Source: Morella rubra (Eukaryota > Streptophyta > Magnoliopsida > Fagales > Myricaceae). Taken from it: a stretch of DNA of 64,000 nt. Of the stretch, positions 1-11,951 are shown piece after piece. Made by a program: the position numbers and the translations under genes. Under the pieces are notes generated by a model that saw nothing but the letters and a program-made list of their open reading frames with translations, made no database searches and was not told the origin of the DNA. Within the stretch, counting starts at the first letter, position 1. Each line of letters opens with the position of its first letter. The stretch is from assembly GCA_003952965.2 (NCBI GenBank), contig CM025850.1, forward strand, positions 24,072,246 through 24,136,245, given 5' to 3'.

Positions 1-205
1 AGCGAGAATGTAACGATATATCGGAGAGGGAAAAAGTGGCGGGAAAGAAAGATGTTAGGGTAGGGCCAGAGAGACCACGGGCCTGGCTGCAATGTATAAT
101 TCCGGTAGAATTCCGGATTTTTTTTTTTTTGGGCTCAAAACGCTGATTTAAATAAAAATATATATTTTGACCTGGGTCATCACTTGCTCGACGACCCCCT
201 CCCTC

Positions 206-248
<43 letters not shown>

Positions 249-1243
249 TCCGCGACCTTGTCTCCGTCTCTCACCATCTCACAGACACATAATCTCTCTC
301 TCTCTCTCCGTCCAGCTGCCATTGCCGATCGTGAGTGGTCCTCTCAACTCTGTCTCTGTCTCTTGGTCAAAATCTCTCTTTGGGCGCTGAATCTCTCTCT
401 CTCTCACACCAATGTATAGTTATTTTTTGTCTAACCTAAGCATGATGGCTTATCTCTTTTTGAACTAGAGGGTTTAGGATTTGATACATTGGGGATTTGA
501 TTGGCAGATTCAGGATTTAGGGCTTTGATTGGAATTTGGTCTACGTTGACTCTCAACTCTCAAACTTCTGAAATCATTAGACCTATGTTTTTTCATCTGC
601 TGGTAAATATATTTGGTTCTTGATTACAGGGTCTAGATCTTTCAGCAAATTGATCTGTCTACTGCATTTGAATATACAATTTGGTTCGCTCCTTTCACCC
701 TTTGATTCTTTTCTTCGAGTTTTCTGCTCTTGTTTTCTTGCCTTTTGTTTGCAAAAGATAGTGCTCTATTTTCATTCATTTGTTATTGTTGTTCCAGAGG
801 TTCAAGGAAGTTTTAACAATGGTTGATGTTATTGCTGTTCATACTTTCAAATCGATCATCCATCTTTTTCCTTGTATTTTTTTTATATTCTTGTTTTCCT
901 CTCGTTCTCTCTCTCTCTCTATCTGGAGAATTTGGAAATTCTGGTTCCATTCTAAAAAATTTCGGAATGAAACTAGAATGAAAATTAGTGTTCTGGTGGG
1001 TACCCGAAGGCTTATTCCAGTTCCATTTGTTTCCCGTACTCACCCTTAGCAATGTAACCACTAACCACGAGTGACTTTTACTTTGAACTGCAAAATAGAT
1101 TATATGAATCGGAGAGAATAATTGTCCACTTTTTTCCACATGTCAGGTTATAAAAACTTTTCAACTTTTTTTTTCTAAAAAATTTTAGAAATTTTTTCAA
1201 AAATTTTAAACTTTTACAATGAAACATCATAATCTCAAGCTTA

Positions 1244-1246
<3 letters not shown>
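1..1246. other. CT-rich leader-like region, no gene assigned
   Basis: Pyrimidine-rich sequence around 200-400, followed by GTGAGT near 330, resembles the 5' UTR and first splice donor of a plus-strand plant gene. An AG acceptor-like site near 798 precedes a short ATG-led stretch at 819. No downstream exon with recognisable protein similarity follows, so this may be a gene leader, a remnant or chance. The open frames here are low-complexity (serine-leucine runs from CT repeats) and I do not call them genes. Confidence 0.3.
208..244. repeat. (TC)n microsatellite
   Basis: Uninterrupted TC dinucleotide run of about 37 bases; shorter TC runs recur at about 295-310 and 390-405. Such tracts are common in plant 5' UTRs and promoters. 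Confidence 0.95.

Positions 1247-1281
<35 letters not shown>
1247..1281. repeat. poly(A) run of 35
   Basis: Homopolymer A tract. It could be a retroposon tail, but no coding remnant lies immediately upstream on the plus strand. The preceding 1160-1210 is A/T-rich and self-complementary. Confidence 0.9.
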
Positions 1282-1283
<2 letters not shown>

Positions 1284-1521
1284 ATCTTAAAATTTTCATA
1301 ACTGGCCATTTTATGGCCAATTTAAAATTCAAATTTGAAATCATGTTATTAATCTATTGTACAGCTTTGCTGATTGTTTCCTTTCCTTGTACAACTTTTA
1401 TTTCCTTAGGATTAATGTGATTATAGCGATGTAATCTTTATAACGCTGTATTTTGTCTATATAATGACAATCTCGACTGAGACAAGCGCATAGTTTTTTT
1501 GCAATTCTTGTGTGTTTGACA

Positions 1522-1533
1522 TGGTATCAGAGC
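1522..1533 (+). other. tRNA-iMet primer-binding site
   Basis: TGGTATCAGAGC directly downstream of an LTR-like end; the same 12-mer recurs at 26201 in the gypsy element. This motif primes minus-strand DNA synthesis in plant LTR retrotransposons. Confidence 0.7.
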
Positions 1534-1832
1534 CTCTCCTCTGAACTGGGTGCCTTGTATCGTATCGATCATCTATGTCACGTCTTGTTGATGTCTCGGC
1601 CACTTCTATCGTGTCTCATTGGTGCATCAATTAGTTTTTTCTCGAGTGGTTATGGGTTGTTGCTACGCTTTGTGCTACCTCTCAGTGATTTTACTGGTTC
1701 TTAGTATTTTTTGTCTCTCGGCTCGTGTCGCTTGTTCTGGCGATTCTCTGACTCTCGTACCTTCGGCGATTCTCTGCCTCTCATGTACAGATCTAATCTC
1801 TAGTTCTCAGCTAGTGTCTTCGGCGATTTTTT

Positions 1833-2010
1833 GGTTATGTTTAGTTTGGTTTTGAAAACATTTTTTGTGTTTGTTTTTTTTTTTTAGGCAATGTAGATTC
1901 TCTTGGGATCAGTGAAAAGTTTGTTTAAAGTTGTTGGAGTTTGTAAAAAGTATTGGAATTGATGAAAAAGTGATAGTGGAAAATTTTTTGAGAACAAACC
2001 AAACATAGCC
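1833..2010. mobile_element. Small MITE (PIF/Harbinger-like)
   Basis: The left end GGTTATGTTTAGTTTGGTTT and the reverse complement of the right end GGCTATGTTTGGTTTG match over about 20 bases. Length is 178 bp and there is no coding capacity. Flanking trinucleotides are TTT on both sides, compatible with a 3-bp target duplication but not diagnostic in a T-run. It interrupts the copia leader sequence. Confidence 0.55.
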
Positions 2011-2627
2011 TTTGGCTCTCATCTCGTGTCTCTTTGTTCGCGGTCCTCTAGGTGTTGTTTTCGATTTCGACCCTTTTGTCGGTGACATTCTTTACTAAGA
2101 CTTTGTTTTGTTGTGGGTAATATTACTCTGGTTGCTTTTGTCTTTATTGAGAGAAGTTTTGTTGTGGTGTGACATAATTGCCGGTGTTATTTTTGTCGTG
2201 GTTGATACTCTATTCCTTATTAGGAGTAGATTCTAAGGGCTTAAAGCCCTTTCTCAGTTGGCATCCACTGCATTTGGGTCGAATCTTGAAAAGTAACTAC
2301 TTTTAAAGACCTTGGGTTTAGGCTTTTTGTCAAGGCCTTGGTCTCCAGCAAACCCTACGCCTCGCCCTCCTGCTAAAGAAATCGCTCAATAAAACCCAAA
2401 AAATAAGAAGAATTCTTTGCTTTGGTTTTGTTGGTTCAATCAACCTAGGGCTGGGCAATTCGGGTTTGGGGTCGGGTTTGTGCAGCCCCGTACCCGAAGA
2501 TGGTGAACCCCGAGCCAGACCTGCAGACTAGGTTCGGGGCGGGTTCGGCTCAATGGGTCTTAAAAGAATTGGGCCATAACGTTTTGGGTTTTGAGGCCTA
2601 AAAATGTTCTGGGCTACACTATTCGGG

Positions 2628-2796
2628 CCCAGGACGCCTTGGGTCATATTTTTTCAACCCAAGACGTCCTGGGTCATTATTTTTCAAGCTCAGGACATCC
2701 TAGGACATTTAATTTCAAAGCCCAAGACGCCCTGGGCATGCTATTTTTAGCCCAGGACGTCCTGGGTTATTTTTTACATATCCAGAATGTCCTGGG
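2628..2796. repeat. Array of six 16-bp palindromes at ~30-bp spacing (hAT subterminal)
   Basis: Six units start at about 2628, 2658, 2689, 2721, 2751 and 2781. The fifth, CCCAGGACGTCCTGGG, is a perfect 16-bp palindrome and the others differ from it by a few bases. Spacers are T-rich. The 30-32 bp spacing is close to three turns of DNA helix. The array lies 180-350 bp from the left terminus of the hAT element, where hAT transposases are known to bind subterminal repeats. Confidence 0.85.
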
Positions 2797-3444
2797 CTGC
2801 TGGGCATGTAAAATCCTGGGCTATTTTTACATGCCCAGTACGTGATTTCCATGCCAATTTTTACATGCCCAATTTCCATGTCAATTTCCAATTATATAAT
2901 TTCTAATAAAAACAGAAATTCTAAGTACTAACTACTATTCTACTAAGCATTAAGCAATATAATTTCTGCCAATTGCCAAATACAAGCCAAACAGATCTAA
3001 CTAGTAACTACTTCAAAGGAAGCAATAGTGGAAAACAAACAAACAACTAAGCAATAAGCATAATACCTGATGCTATTAGTCTATTACAATGAAAGTACAA
3101 AAAGTCTAACTATTACAATAATTTGTTGAGATCAAATTACATGGAAAGTAAATTACATATTCTTGAACGATTGGAGCAAATCAATCATCTTCTACTCTGC
3201 ACAATAGTTTACAAATCACAACACAATTCAAAAGAAAATAAAAACTATATAACAATAACAATAACATAAAAACAATCAAAGCTAAACAAGTTACATTGTT
3301 CTTTCACTTCTTTGTTGCAGTCATGCTCCAACTCCACATTCATAATCATTCTTCAAGAAGAATCCCCAATGGATCATCCTCTAATTCTAAAACAAAAATA
3401 ACCAAAACAATTTAATTTAATTATTGAAACAAAAACAATTGAAT

Positions 3445-5678
3445 TTAACAATTACAATGAATGAGAAAGTTATCTGCATCAAGCTTGTAACTCTCAATAT
3501 CATCCAACTCTTCCACTTGATGAAAGATAGGTTTGGACTTCAACCAATTTTGGATACATATAAGAGCATTCACTGTTGATGGAGTTAATGAACTTCGATA
3601 AGAATCCAGCACCCGACCACCAGTACTAAATGCAGACTCAGAAGCGATTGTAGTGATGGGGATGGCCAATACGTCTCGTGCTACTTGGGCCAAAATAGGA
3701 TATTTGGTAGAATTGACCTTCCACCAAGTCAAGAGATCAAACTCAACACTCGGAGTCTCCACATCCTCCAAATAATACCGCTCTAATTCACTTCGATTTT
3801 CCATTAGATTTTGAGAACCACGGAATCGACGGTACTTATTCAATGCAAATTTGTTTTGACTCAGCCCTAATGAGGTAGAACATGATTGGCTCTCAGTTTC
3901 ACTCCCACTTGTGTAATCCGTACATGAGCTAGAAGAACCACCACCAATATGGTCTTCTTGGCATATTGCATAAACAAGTGTTCAATGTCTTTCTTCAGGG
4001 TTTCAACAAACACTTCTCCTTTCTCATCCCCCATTTCGTCCTTGAACCAAAAGTCTAGGGTATCTAATTTGTAGCGTGGGTCAAGGACTGCAGCTATAAA
4101 CAACAATCTATTGATCTTCTCTATGTCTCCCCAATATTTCTGATACTTAATCATCATCCTTCTAGCCATAGTACTCAACACAAGATCATCACTATTAGCA
4201 TATTCTGTCAAATGACCAAGAATGTTAGATAACTCTTCAAAATACAAACTTGATGTGGCATACTTGGTACCAGACATCCTCATAGTCACTTCATAAAACA
4301 GTTTTAAAAACTTGATGAAAGCTTGAATTGTGTCCCAATCATCATCAGTGGAGGTCCCAAACCCTTCTTACCCAACCCATCCTCCATTACTGAGCGATAC
4401 AGGGCCCATCATCTTCTTGCAGAAGCTCAAAAGCTCGATGAAATTTCTCTGCAGTTTCAAGCATAAGGTATGTCGAGTTCCATCTAGTTGCAACATCAAG
4501 TTTCAATAAACTTTTGCATGGAATTTTTTCTTCTCTGCACAAAGCCTAAATCTCTGAAGCCTTATAGGAGAAGACCTCACATACCTTACAATATTATGAT
4601 CCCTAACAATTGAATCATCTACATCCTTCAATCCCTCATTCACAATAAGATTCAAGATATGAGCACAACACCTCATGTGAATGTATGTGTGTCCACTAAT
4701 GGTTCCCTCACTAGACAGTGTTTTTTCTTCAACCAAGCAATAGCAGTATCATTAGATGTGACATTGTCAACTGTGATGATAAGATACCTATCGATTCCCC
4801 ACTCCAACATACATTCTTCTAATTCCCTCCCAATTGTCTCTCCTTGATGATTTTGAACTTTACGGAAAGAGAGAATTCTTTTATGCAAGGTCCAACCACA
4901 ATCAATAAAATGAGCAATGACACACATATAGTTCAAATTTTGAATAGAAGTCCATGTGTCGGTGGTGAAACAAACCTCTAATATCCTCTCTGAGAAACAA
5001 ATCCCTCAACTTCTCCCTCTCTCTTGATACACCCTTATACAATCCCTCATCACAGTATAGCGAGAAGGCATAGGAAACCTAGGCTCAATAACCCTCACAA
5101 AGTCTTTAAACCCTTGACCCTCTACTATAAGAAATGGTAATTCATCAATAACAATCATCCTAGCAAGGGCTTGCCGGATCTTCTTCTCATTATACTTGGC
5201 TAATCCCATATTCTTTTTAGTGCCATCAACTGACTTCGATGCCTCAAAACTCAGGAAAGATTGACCCTTCTCAACCTTAGTTTTCAACTGGTTGTATTTC
5301 TCACATCTCTTTAAGTGGTTCAACAAGGATGGCGTGCCTTGGGTTTTTGAGTGGCACTTGAGAGACACACCACAATAATTACACAAACACAAAGGTTCAT
5401 TGGGATCTGAAGTGGGATCCTTTGTGAAGTGATCTCACGCTTTGATCTATTACTTTGGGACCTAGGTAGTGGTGGTCGTCCACCAGTACGCCTAACCTCA
5501 GTAGACTGACCCCCAAAAGGTCAGTAATAGTAGGCTCTACATTTGCCTCAAGGCCCTCAAATTGAATGGGAGGGTTGAGAGGCAATGTCGAGGGAGAAGT
5601 AGGATTAGATCCTGCTCCCGATGTAGGTGTACTAGTGATGATCATGATATCATCAATATCCAAGTCGATGCCATCCAT
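3445..5678 (-). pseudogene. hAT transposase (BED zinc finger, RICESLEEPER/DAYSLEEPER-like), broken
   Basis: Reading down the minus strand, an acidic/proline-rich N-terminus (5678-5400) leads to a BED-type zinc finger (5390-5290: CNYC, then HLKRC). Next come the region following the finger (5280-5010), the RNase H-like core containing TVDNVTSNDTAI (4800-4730), the HMRCCAHILNLIV block (4690-4640), and the helical insertion with LDPRYKL (4060-4090). It ends with the C-terminal hAT dimerisation domain (3790-3530: WWKVNSTKYPILAQVARDVL, then SAFSTGGRVLD). Plant proteins of this family are about 650-700 residues, and the pieces add up to that size. At least four frameshifts or stops separate the blocks (near 5395, 5005, 4500 and 3860), so no intact protein is possible. 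An intron in the 5' region is likely but I cannot place it. Confidence 0.85.
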
Positions 5679-6117
5679 CTGATATTGAGTGAATAAAATT
5701 CATTTAAGATATAACAAAAAATTGGAACTAAAAATTTATAGATCAAATTAACAAAAAAATATAATCTCAAAATGGAAAGGAATTGAATATGAAATGTTGT
5801 TCCCCAAATGCACCTATGCAACATACTAGTTGCACGGTTTTCATTGACTAGAGAACATTGCTTTGGCTTCACTTAGACTAAATACCATATGAATAAAGTA
5901 TTAACAATTATGTAATAAAGTAAAGTAATAATATCATAGAGATTAAAGAGATCTCTCATTGAAGGTTTCAACTTTCAAGCATGAGATATATCACAAATCA
6001 CAATCAACACTAAACCAAGTAAATAAGAAAGTAAAGTATATACCATATCACATGTTATTTCAAGAATGGAGAATCTGAAAAGTGAAGCCATAATTGAGTT
6101 TTGTTTCGAAACAAAAA

Positions 6118-6420
6118 GTAACAGATTCACTAAAAAAAAAAAAACATATTCACTAAACAATCCAAAAATCAGATTCACTACATAATTGAAAATAGATTCA
6201 CTAAACAAAAAATAACATATTCACTACATAACAGAAAACATATGAGATTCACCAACAAAAATCATAACAGATTCACTAACATAAACCATAAACAAAAATC
6301 ATAATCACTAAATAAAAAATAAACAACAGATTCACCAACATAAACCATTCACTTAACAAAAAACAGATTTACCAACATAACATAACCATTCACTAAACAA
6401 AAACAGATTCACCAACAACA
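6118..6420. repeat. Degenerate AGATTCACYAAC repeat
   Basis: The phrase AGATTCAC(T/C)AA followed by an A-rich spacer recurs about ten times at roughly 25-36 bp intervals. It lies in the non-coding 5' part of the hAT element. I see no function beyond a decayed tandem repeat. Confidence 0.6.
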
Positions 6421-6600
6421 ACCACACTCTAATCCCTCCAACTTCCAATCTCCAACAACAACCATACTCCATAGATTCACAAAACCAACAATATAAACCA
6501 TTCAATAGCCTTGACCTCCAATCTCCAACAGAAACACAAATATTTTACAAATATAGAATCTCATACATTCAATCGGAGCAATCAAGCAACTTAGCAACAG

Positions 6601-6904
6601 TTAGGGCAAACTGAATTTCCTAAAAAAATGCAACCATTGTTAGTGAATCCAAAATATAAATTATAAAATACTTATGAGATTAATTAACCAATTATAAACA
6701 TACATTTGAGATTAAAAATTTAAAACTTAAAAACCATACCTGAGCCGTGAGCTAGGGCAAACTGAATTTCCTAAAAAAATGCAACCAATGTTGTTAGTGA
6801 ATTCAAAATATAAATTATAAACATACTTATGAGATTAATTAACCAATTATAAACACACATATGAGATTAAAATTTAAAAATTAAAAACCATACCTGAACC
6901 GTGA
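6601..6904. repeat. Tandem duplication of ~151 bp inside the hAT element
   Basis: 6601-6751 and 6752-6904 align end to end with only a few changes (both contain AGGGCAAACTGAATTTCCTA and both end in CATACCTGARCCGTGA). It affects the leader or intron region upstream of the transposase on the minus strand. Confidence 0.85.
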
Positions 6905-6919
6905 GTTAGGGCAGAGTCG

Positions 6920-6946
6920 TGAGGTGAGGTGAGGTGAGGTGAGGTG
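6920..6946. repeat. (GGTGA)n short tandem repeat
   Basis: Five consecutive GAGGT units, next to GA-rich sequence running to about 7140. Confidence 0.85.
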
Positions 6947-7523
6947 AAGTTGTGAGCTGTGACGGAGAGTGAGCTAGGGCAAAAAGAGGGACTGATGGAG
7001 AGAGAGCTAGGGCCTAAGGGCAGGGCAGTGAGAGAGACGGGGTGACAGTGAAAGAGATGGAGAGACAGTGAGATAGTGAGAGAGAAGGAGATACAGTGAG
7101 AAAGACAGAAAGACAGTGAGACACTGATAGAGACGGCGGCCGGCGAGTGGGGCGTGAGCTAGGGCAGAGGGGAAGACGTCGGTCGACGATTGGGGCCTGG
7201 AGTGGGGGAATTGGGGGTCTAGGATCGAGGACTAGGAGGTCTGGAGGGGGGAGGGGGAAATGGGTCGAGCCGTCGAGGGATTTTTGGGGGAGGGGGGGAA
7301 TTAAACCCTTAGCAAAACGCACCATTTCACTAAGGGTATAAGGTATACTGCGCAGATTTAAATAGCGGGTCAGGTCGGGTTACACATGGGTTTAAACATT
7401 ATACCCGAACCCGTACCCGAAATGTAATATTTCTAATATATAAACCCGAACCCGGTCAAACCTGCCCCGAACAGGTTGGATCTGAGTCGGGCCGTAGGAA
7501 TTCGGGTAAAATGCCCAGCCCTA

Positions 7524-10500
7524 AGACAGCCTATACTGGCAATTGAAAAATGAAATGATAAATTTTACTTCTACAACTAAGCCTACACAAATTGGATCCA
7601 TCATGACACTTTGTAATTCTATGTTCGAATTATATCGTATAATTTGAAGATAAATAAACACAATATCCAAATCTTATTGTAAGGTTTATACTTGCTTGAA
7701 ATTTTATACAAATAATATTAAATAGTATATGATCTACCTATTGTGTTTATCAAATTAAAATCCTCTACAATATTCTGCTTGAATTACACAATTTAATATA
7801 GATAAACATAACATGTGGACCCTATTGTAGGACTCACACTGTTCGAAACATTATATGGACAACATTAAACTAATGTAGGATTTTCCCATTATGTCCATCT
7901 CTTTTTGAATTGTACCATACAATTCGAGTAAAGAATTACATAAAATCCTAATACGTGTTTATTTATTTGAGAAAGAAACTAAGAAGATCCAACCAACTAA
8001 AAAATGGCACTGAATGAGATGCAAAAGTGTGGCACATAACTACATCCACTAAATGCAATAGTATGAAGTTAGACAAAAACAGTGGACTAACTTGGCTTAG
8101 CAGTAGAGCTGTACATGCGGTGCCCGCCCTGCCTCGCCCGAAACCAACCTGACCAAATAGGGTTGGGTCTATACACTGGCTCAGGCAGGGCAGGCTCTAG
8201 TATTCTGGGTCCACCTATATTCGATCGGCAAGGCCTTAACTGTCGGTTTCACTTCGACGACTCGACCCGCCTTTTCATAAGAATTGCCGTTTTGGAGGAG
8301 AACCCTAAGTAATAACCTTCTCCTTCTCCTCGTGCGGTCATGCTTCTCTACCTCTTTTATTCGAGCTTCAACACAATAGTTGCCACTAGACTGAATCAAG
8401 CACGACAAATCGCATGCTTCATTGTGTGTTTTTTAAGTGCTAGGTTAGTGCACTATTTGAATAAAGTAGCTTTTGGAGCTTTCTCGGAGCTAGGTTTGCC
8501 CGAGTCGTAGGTGCGGAGTGGGAATTCTATGAAGCTAAGGTCATTCGCAGTAAGGGTTTGCTTTCTCTAGCTCTAATGTTGAATATCCAATCTTGTACTT
8601 CCTTCTTTTGCCTTTGTATTTTAGAATCTAGCTCTAATTTTTCGTTTTTTACATCTTATACTATCAAATTGACACTAGTCAACAGAGCTACTTCTAGTCC
8701 CTTTTTTTTTCAATTTGTTTTCGTTTTATTTTTTATAGACTTGTTCTCGTAACTGTAAGTAGCAAATGCATATTTTTAGTTTCAGTTTTCTTGGTAGTCT
8801 CTCAAAGGAAATTAGTTAAACTCTTTTAGCACCTTGAAATGATAGACTTGTGTAAGTAACTAACCAAGAGAGTACCTTGAAATTAATCAGTTTTAATGAA
8901 AAGCAAGTTCTCTAATGTTGGGTTTGGCTTCTGATGTCAGGGGAAAAAAAAAAAGAGAATGGGATCCAGCACCCCTGTTCTGTCATGTTCTGGGATCCAA
9001 GGGGTGTTCCTTGAATATACAGAATTAGCCTTAAAATTGAACAAAACATAAAAGTTTCAATTCCTATCAAGTGTAGTCCAACGTATATGACTTTTTTTTT
9101 TTTTGTTCACTTCAATTGATTACTCTTTTAACAGTGTTCGGGGGAATTTGAAGGCTCTAATTTAAGTTTGGTTATTTCTCTTTGAAAAGTTTCAGGTTTC
9201 GATTGGTTGGGGATAGGGCGTAGTATTTGTGTTAAGATAGGATGGGATTTTTTGAAGCTGGAAGGCTAAAAAGTTTGTATTTTAATAGTAGCATTGAAAA
9301 TTAGTGAATAAGTATAGTATTTAGGGGTGAATTTGCAATAATTTGTACTTCATATATTTGGTGATTCCTTAGAGACCTAATGAAAGAATTGGAGTTCCAA
9401 GTACTTCTTTTATTGGATTGAAATGTACATTTTGAGCAATTTAATTTTCTAAACTTTTCCAAAATTCATGGCACAATGATTTTGTATTCTACAGTAGTCA
9501 ACTTCTCCCTGTTGTTTACATTAATTTTGTGAGCATTTTTTTTTCGAGTGTGGGACCTTTATAATTAGTAGAATAATTGTTGAAGAATTTCATGCAAAAG
9601 GTTGAATTTGCGTAAGATTCCTTTGATTTCTCTTGAATCCATTTGGATATAATATATTATGGATAGAGATACATTGTGGGTGGGATAAGGATAATCATTG
9701 GATAATTGAAAAAGCTTCATGCAACATAAGTTGAAGCCAAAAAAGGATTTTCCATTATAAAAATCACCATTTGGTTGAGAGCTTTTACAGAGTAATAATA
9801 ATCGGGTTGGGCCAATAAGAAATACACACGGATCGAGTTAGACTCGATAGATGTACAACTTTAGTTTGAAGGAGGATTTTTTTATTGGTTACAGGTAAGC
9901 GAAATAAAGGAGAAAGAAAATAAAAGTTGATGAACCGCTGTTTTAGTCTGTTGTTAGTAATTGCTTCATTTTTTTTAAGATTAATCTTGATTAACGTGAA
10001 TTGATGATATGGAAGGAAAATTTCAGACGTTTAAAGTGTCGACAATGAAGCAATGTGTCTGGAATTGCAGAACTTCGTGCAACTCACCAGTCTCATTAAA
10101 GAGGTGCCCTAAAATATTCTGATGGCAAATCTTAAGCAGGAATAAGAGAGAAGCAACTTGCACTTACAACTAATAGATCGCATGTTGATTCGATCAAAGC
10201 CCCATTTTAAATCTTCTTCTTGATACGATCTTCAGAGAAGAAGTTTCTTGATTAGAACGAAGAAAGTCGCGTGACGTTAACTGATCAACTTGAAGAAGTT
10301 TCATTGAAGACGAAAAGGTACGTTATGTTAAATCCTTGCTCCTGTCCCACATAAACCTCTTTCTGGTTTTCATTAAATAAAAAAGTACAATCAATTGCCT
10401 CAGGAGAAATTTCATTTTTGTAGCAAGATATAGGGAATGCCCACACAACATATGAAAGGAAAACTGAATACAACTTGTTAAGCATGGAGTTTTTGTTTTC

Positions 10501-10929
10501 GATCCGGTAAAATGACATAAATGAGGTAGCATATAATGGACTATGGGCACCATTACCACTGGACATTTTCTGATGAAATCGAGTTCATTCAAAACCCTAA
10601 GTGACTGGGTTGTTCTGTGAAAGAACAATAGCCCAATCGATCCTTGGCGAATAGAAAACCAGGCGATTGAACTTGAAGAATGGGGTTGAAAGAACACCAG
10701 AGTATTGGGGAAATGGAATAAAATTTTTGAGATTAGTCAGCACGTGACTGGATGCTGTTGACAGTGCAATTAACTCATTAGATGGAAGAGTCGACGGTGG
10801 GCTTTATTTTTAAAGGGAGTGTGAACTGAGGGATTGATTTTTTTAAAATACAAACTCAGGGACCTGTTTTGAAAAGCAGGTAAAACCCGAGGACTGAAAT
10901 GAATTTACCCTTTCTTTTTCCCTGTTTCT
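7524..10929. other. Intergenic sequence without recognised genes
   Basis: AT-rich sequence. At 8103-8140 the phrase TAGAGCTGTACATGCGG followed by CCCGCCCTGCC resembles a hAT-type terminus, but I found no partner end. Open frames on the minus strand at 10285-10697 have no recognisable domain and overlap each other in different frames. 10800-10915 is a common plant intergenic phrase (CAAACTCAGGGACCTG...). Confidence 0.5.
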
Positions 10930-11029
10930 TGAAACTGGGCCAACATTAGATTCCCAAAGCCCGAGCGCATCGTAACAAAAGTTTGTTGCCTTCTTCCCTT
11001 GCCTTTCAATTTCGATCGCCGACTCAACT

Positions 11030-11729
11030 GTAAGTGTCCCTCTGAGGCTTTGAGTGTTTTATTCCCATCTTTGAACTTGTATAAGCTATGTATGTATCAA
11101 TATCTCAATGTATTCTGTAACAATATTGACGAGTATGAAAATTCATTTCGGATTGTTAGATTGATTGCCGTGGTCCTTTACACCTTATCTTCTAATTCGT
11201 TCTGAAATATATCAGCGACAACCTTTTTCATATAATTTCTCGCCAAAAAGCACCTCCAAGGTTTAGGGCAAATATGCCAAAGCAGTTTTCTTTTTTGCCC
11301 CAACTGAAATAGCTAATAAATGTTTGATAAAATGCCGAGCTGTGCAGTCTTCATTCATACTTATGACCGTTCTCTCTGATGCCCTTACAGAACATATCTT
11401 AATTAATTAAAGCATTGGTTCAAATATGCTCTTGATATACACACATACAAACATAAACACATACATTTGTATGTTTTTTACTGTCGTCGTGAAGTGGTCT
11501 ATGGACTATATCTTTTGGGAAAAATAGTGTTGCTAAGCAGTTGTTTGGCTATGATTAGAATAGTTATTTTCTTACATTGGGGTGAATAACGCCATTCATA
11601 AACCAAACGTGAGTTTCAATTTGTTGAAAATATTGGAAGGAGAACTTTTGAATTGCAGTTTCACTTCAAATACTGGTGTTTTACTCTTACGCCCTGATAG
11701 CATTAAGCTTGCTCCTGTTTCGATTGCAG
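11030..11729 (+). other. 5' UTR intron of the bL31m gene
   Basis: A short leader exon before 11030 (starting somewhere near 10960, not mapped) ends at ...GACTCAACT followed by GTAAGT. The acceptor is a pyrimidine-rich tract ending TTGCAG at 11724-11729, 12 bases before the start codon. The 700-bp intron is inferred from consensus splice sites only. Confidence 0.6.
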
Positions 11730-11741
11730 ATTATAAGCGAA

Positions 11742-11951
11742 ATGAAGAAAGGAGCGCACCCCCAGTTGCAATGGATATCCTATGTAACTCAGAGTGGCAG
11801 ATTGATGCACGTTATGATGACAAAAATACACCATGTTGGTAAAGTCTACCACTTCAGGGCAAAGCGCCAAATGGCTGAAAGTATAGGGCAGGTTGCCAAG
11901 TTTAAGCGCCGTTATGAAGAAAAGGACAGCACTGAAGACAACGAAAAATGA
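11742..11951 (+). CDS. Mitochondrial ribosomal protein bL31m (L31-like), complete
   Basis: This 69-residue basic protein begins MKKGAHPQLQWISYVTQSGR and continues through KIHHVGKVYHFRAKRQMAES to a charged tail ending in DNEK. It matches, from memory of the family, the small plant L31 proteins assigned to the large subunit of the mitochondrial ribosome. These are shorter than bacterial L31 and lack its CxxC zinc motif. The ATG at 11742 is chosen because similarity starts exactly there and lies just downstream of a splice acceptor; the in-frame extension upstream to 11676 would run through intron sequence. The coding part is a single uninterrupted exon with no frameshift, so this is probably a working housekeeping gene. 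The 3' UTR follows from 11952. Confidence 0.85.
   Translation: MKKGAHPQLQWISYVTQSGRLMHVMMTKIHHVGKVYHFRAKRQMAESIGQVAKFKRRYEEKDSTEDNEK

Larger units (their letters stand above)
1340..2430 (+). mobile_element. Copia-type LTR retrotransposon remnant (LTR 3' end, primer-binding site, leader)
   Basis: The stretch 1340-1520 has the look of a copia LTR 3' end (AT-rich, polyadenylation-like). It is followed at 1522-1533 by TGGTATCAGAGC, the usual primer-binding site complementary to initiator methionine tRNA in plant copia and gypsy elements. No gag or pol reading frame follows, so only the left end of the element is left. A small MITE sits inside it at 1833-2010. The right limit is uncertain. Confidence 0.55.
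2446..7523 (-). mobile_element. hAT-superfamily DNA transposon, near full length (5.08 kb)
   Basis: Both termini read TAGGGCTGGGCA (left on plus, right on minus), a perfect 12-bp terminal inverted repeat followed by looser similarity rich in CGGGT motifs. The flanking 8-mers AATCAACC and AGACAGCC match at 5 of 8 positions, as expected for a decayed 8-bp hAT target duplication. Inside, the minus strand encodes a broken BED-finger/hAT transposase (3445-5678). The 5' part of the element on the minus strand (5700-7320) holds AT-rich and GA-rich non-coding sequence with several internal repeats, probably promoter, leader and intron. Frameshifts suggest it is no longer autonomous. Confidence 0.85.

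Noticed and set aside
184-390. 68-codon serine-leucine frame
   Set aside because: Translation of the CT microsatellite; no codon-level evidence of a gene.
2591-2845. 84-codon frame with a 10-residue repeat (AQDALGHIFS-like)
   Set aside because: The repeat is a by-product of the 30-bp palindrome array, whose period is a multiple of three; the T-rich spacers and palindromes explain it better than a protein.
8103-8140. Possible hAT terminus (TAGAGCTGTACATGCGG)
   Set aside because: No matching opposite end or target duplication found within the window.
10285-10697. Two overlapping minus-strand frames (93 and 124 codons)
   Set aside because: Different frames over the same DNA, no recognisable domain, no supporting splice or start context.
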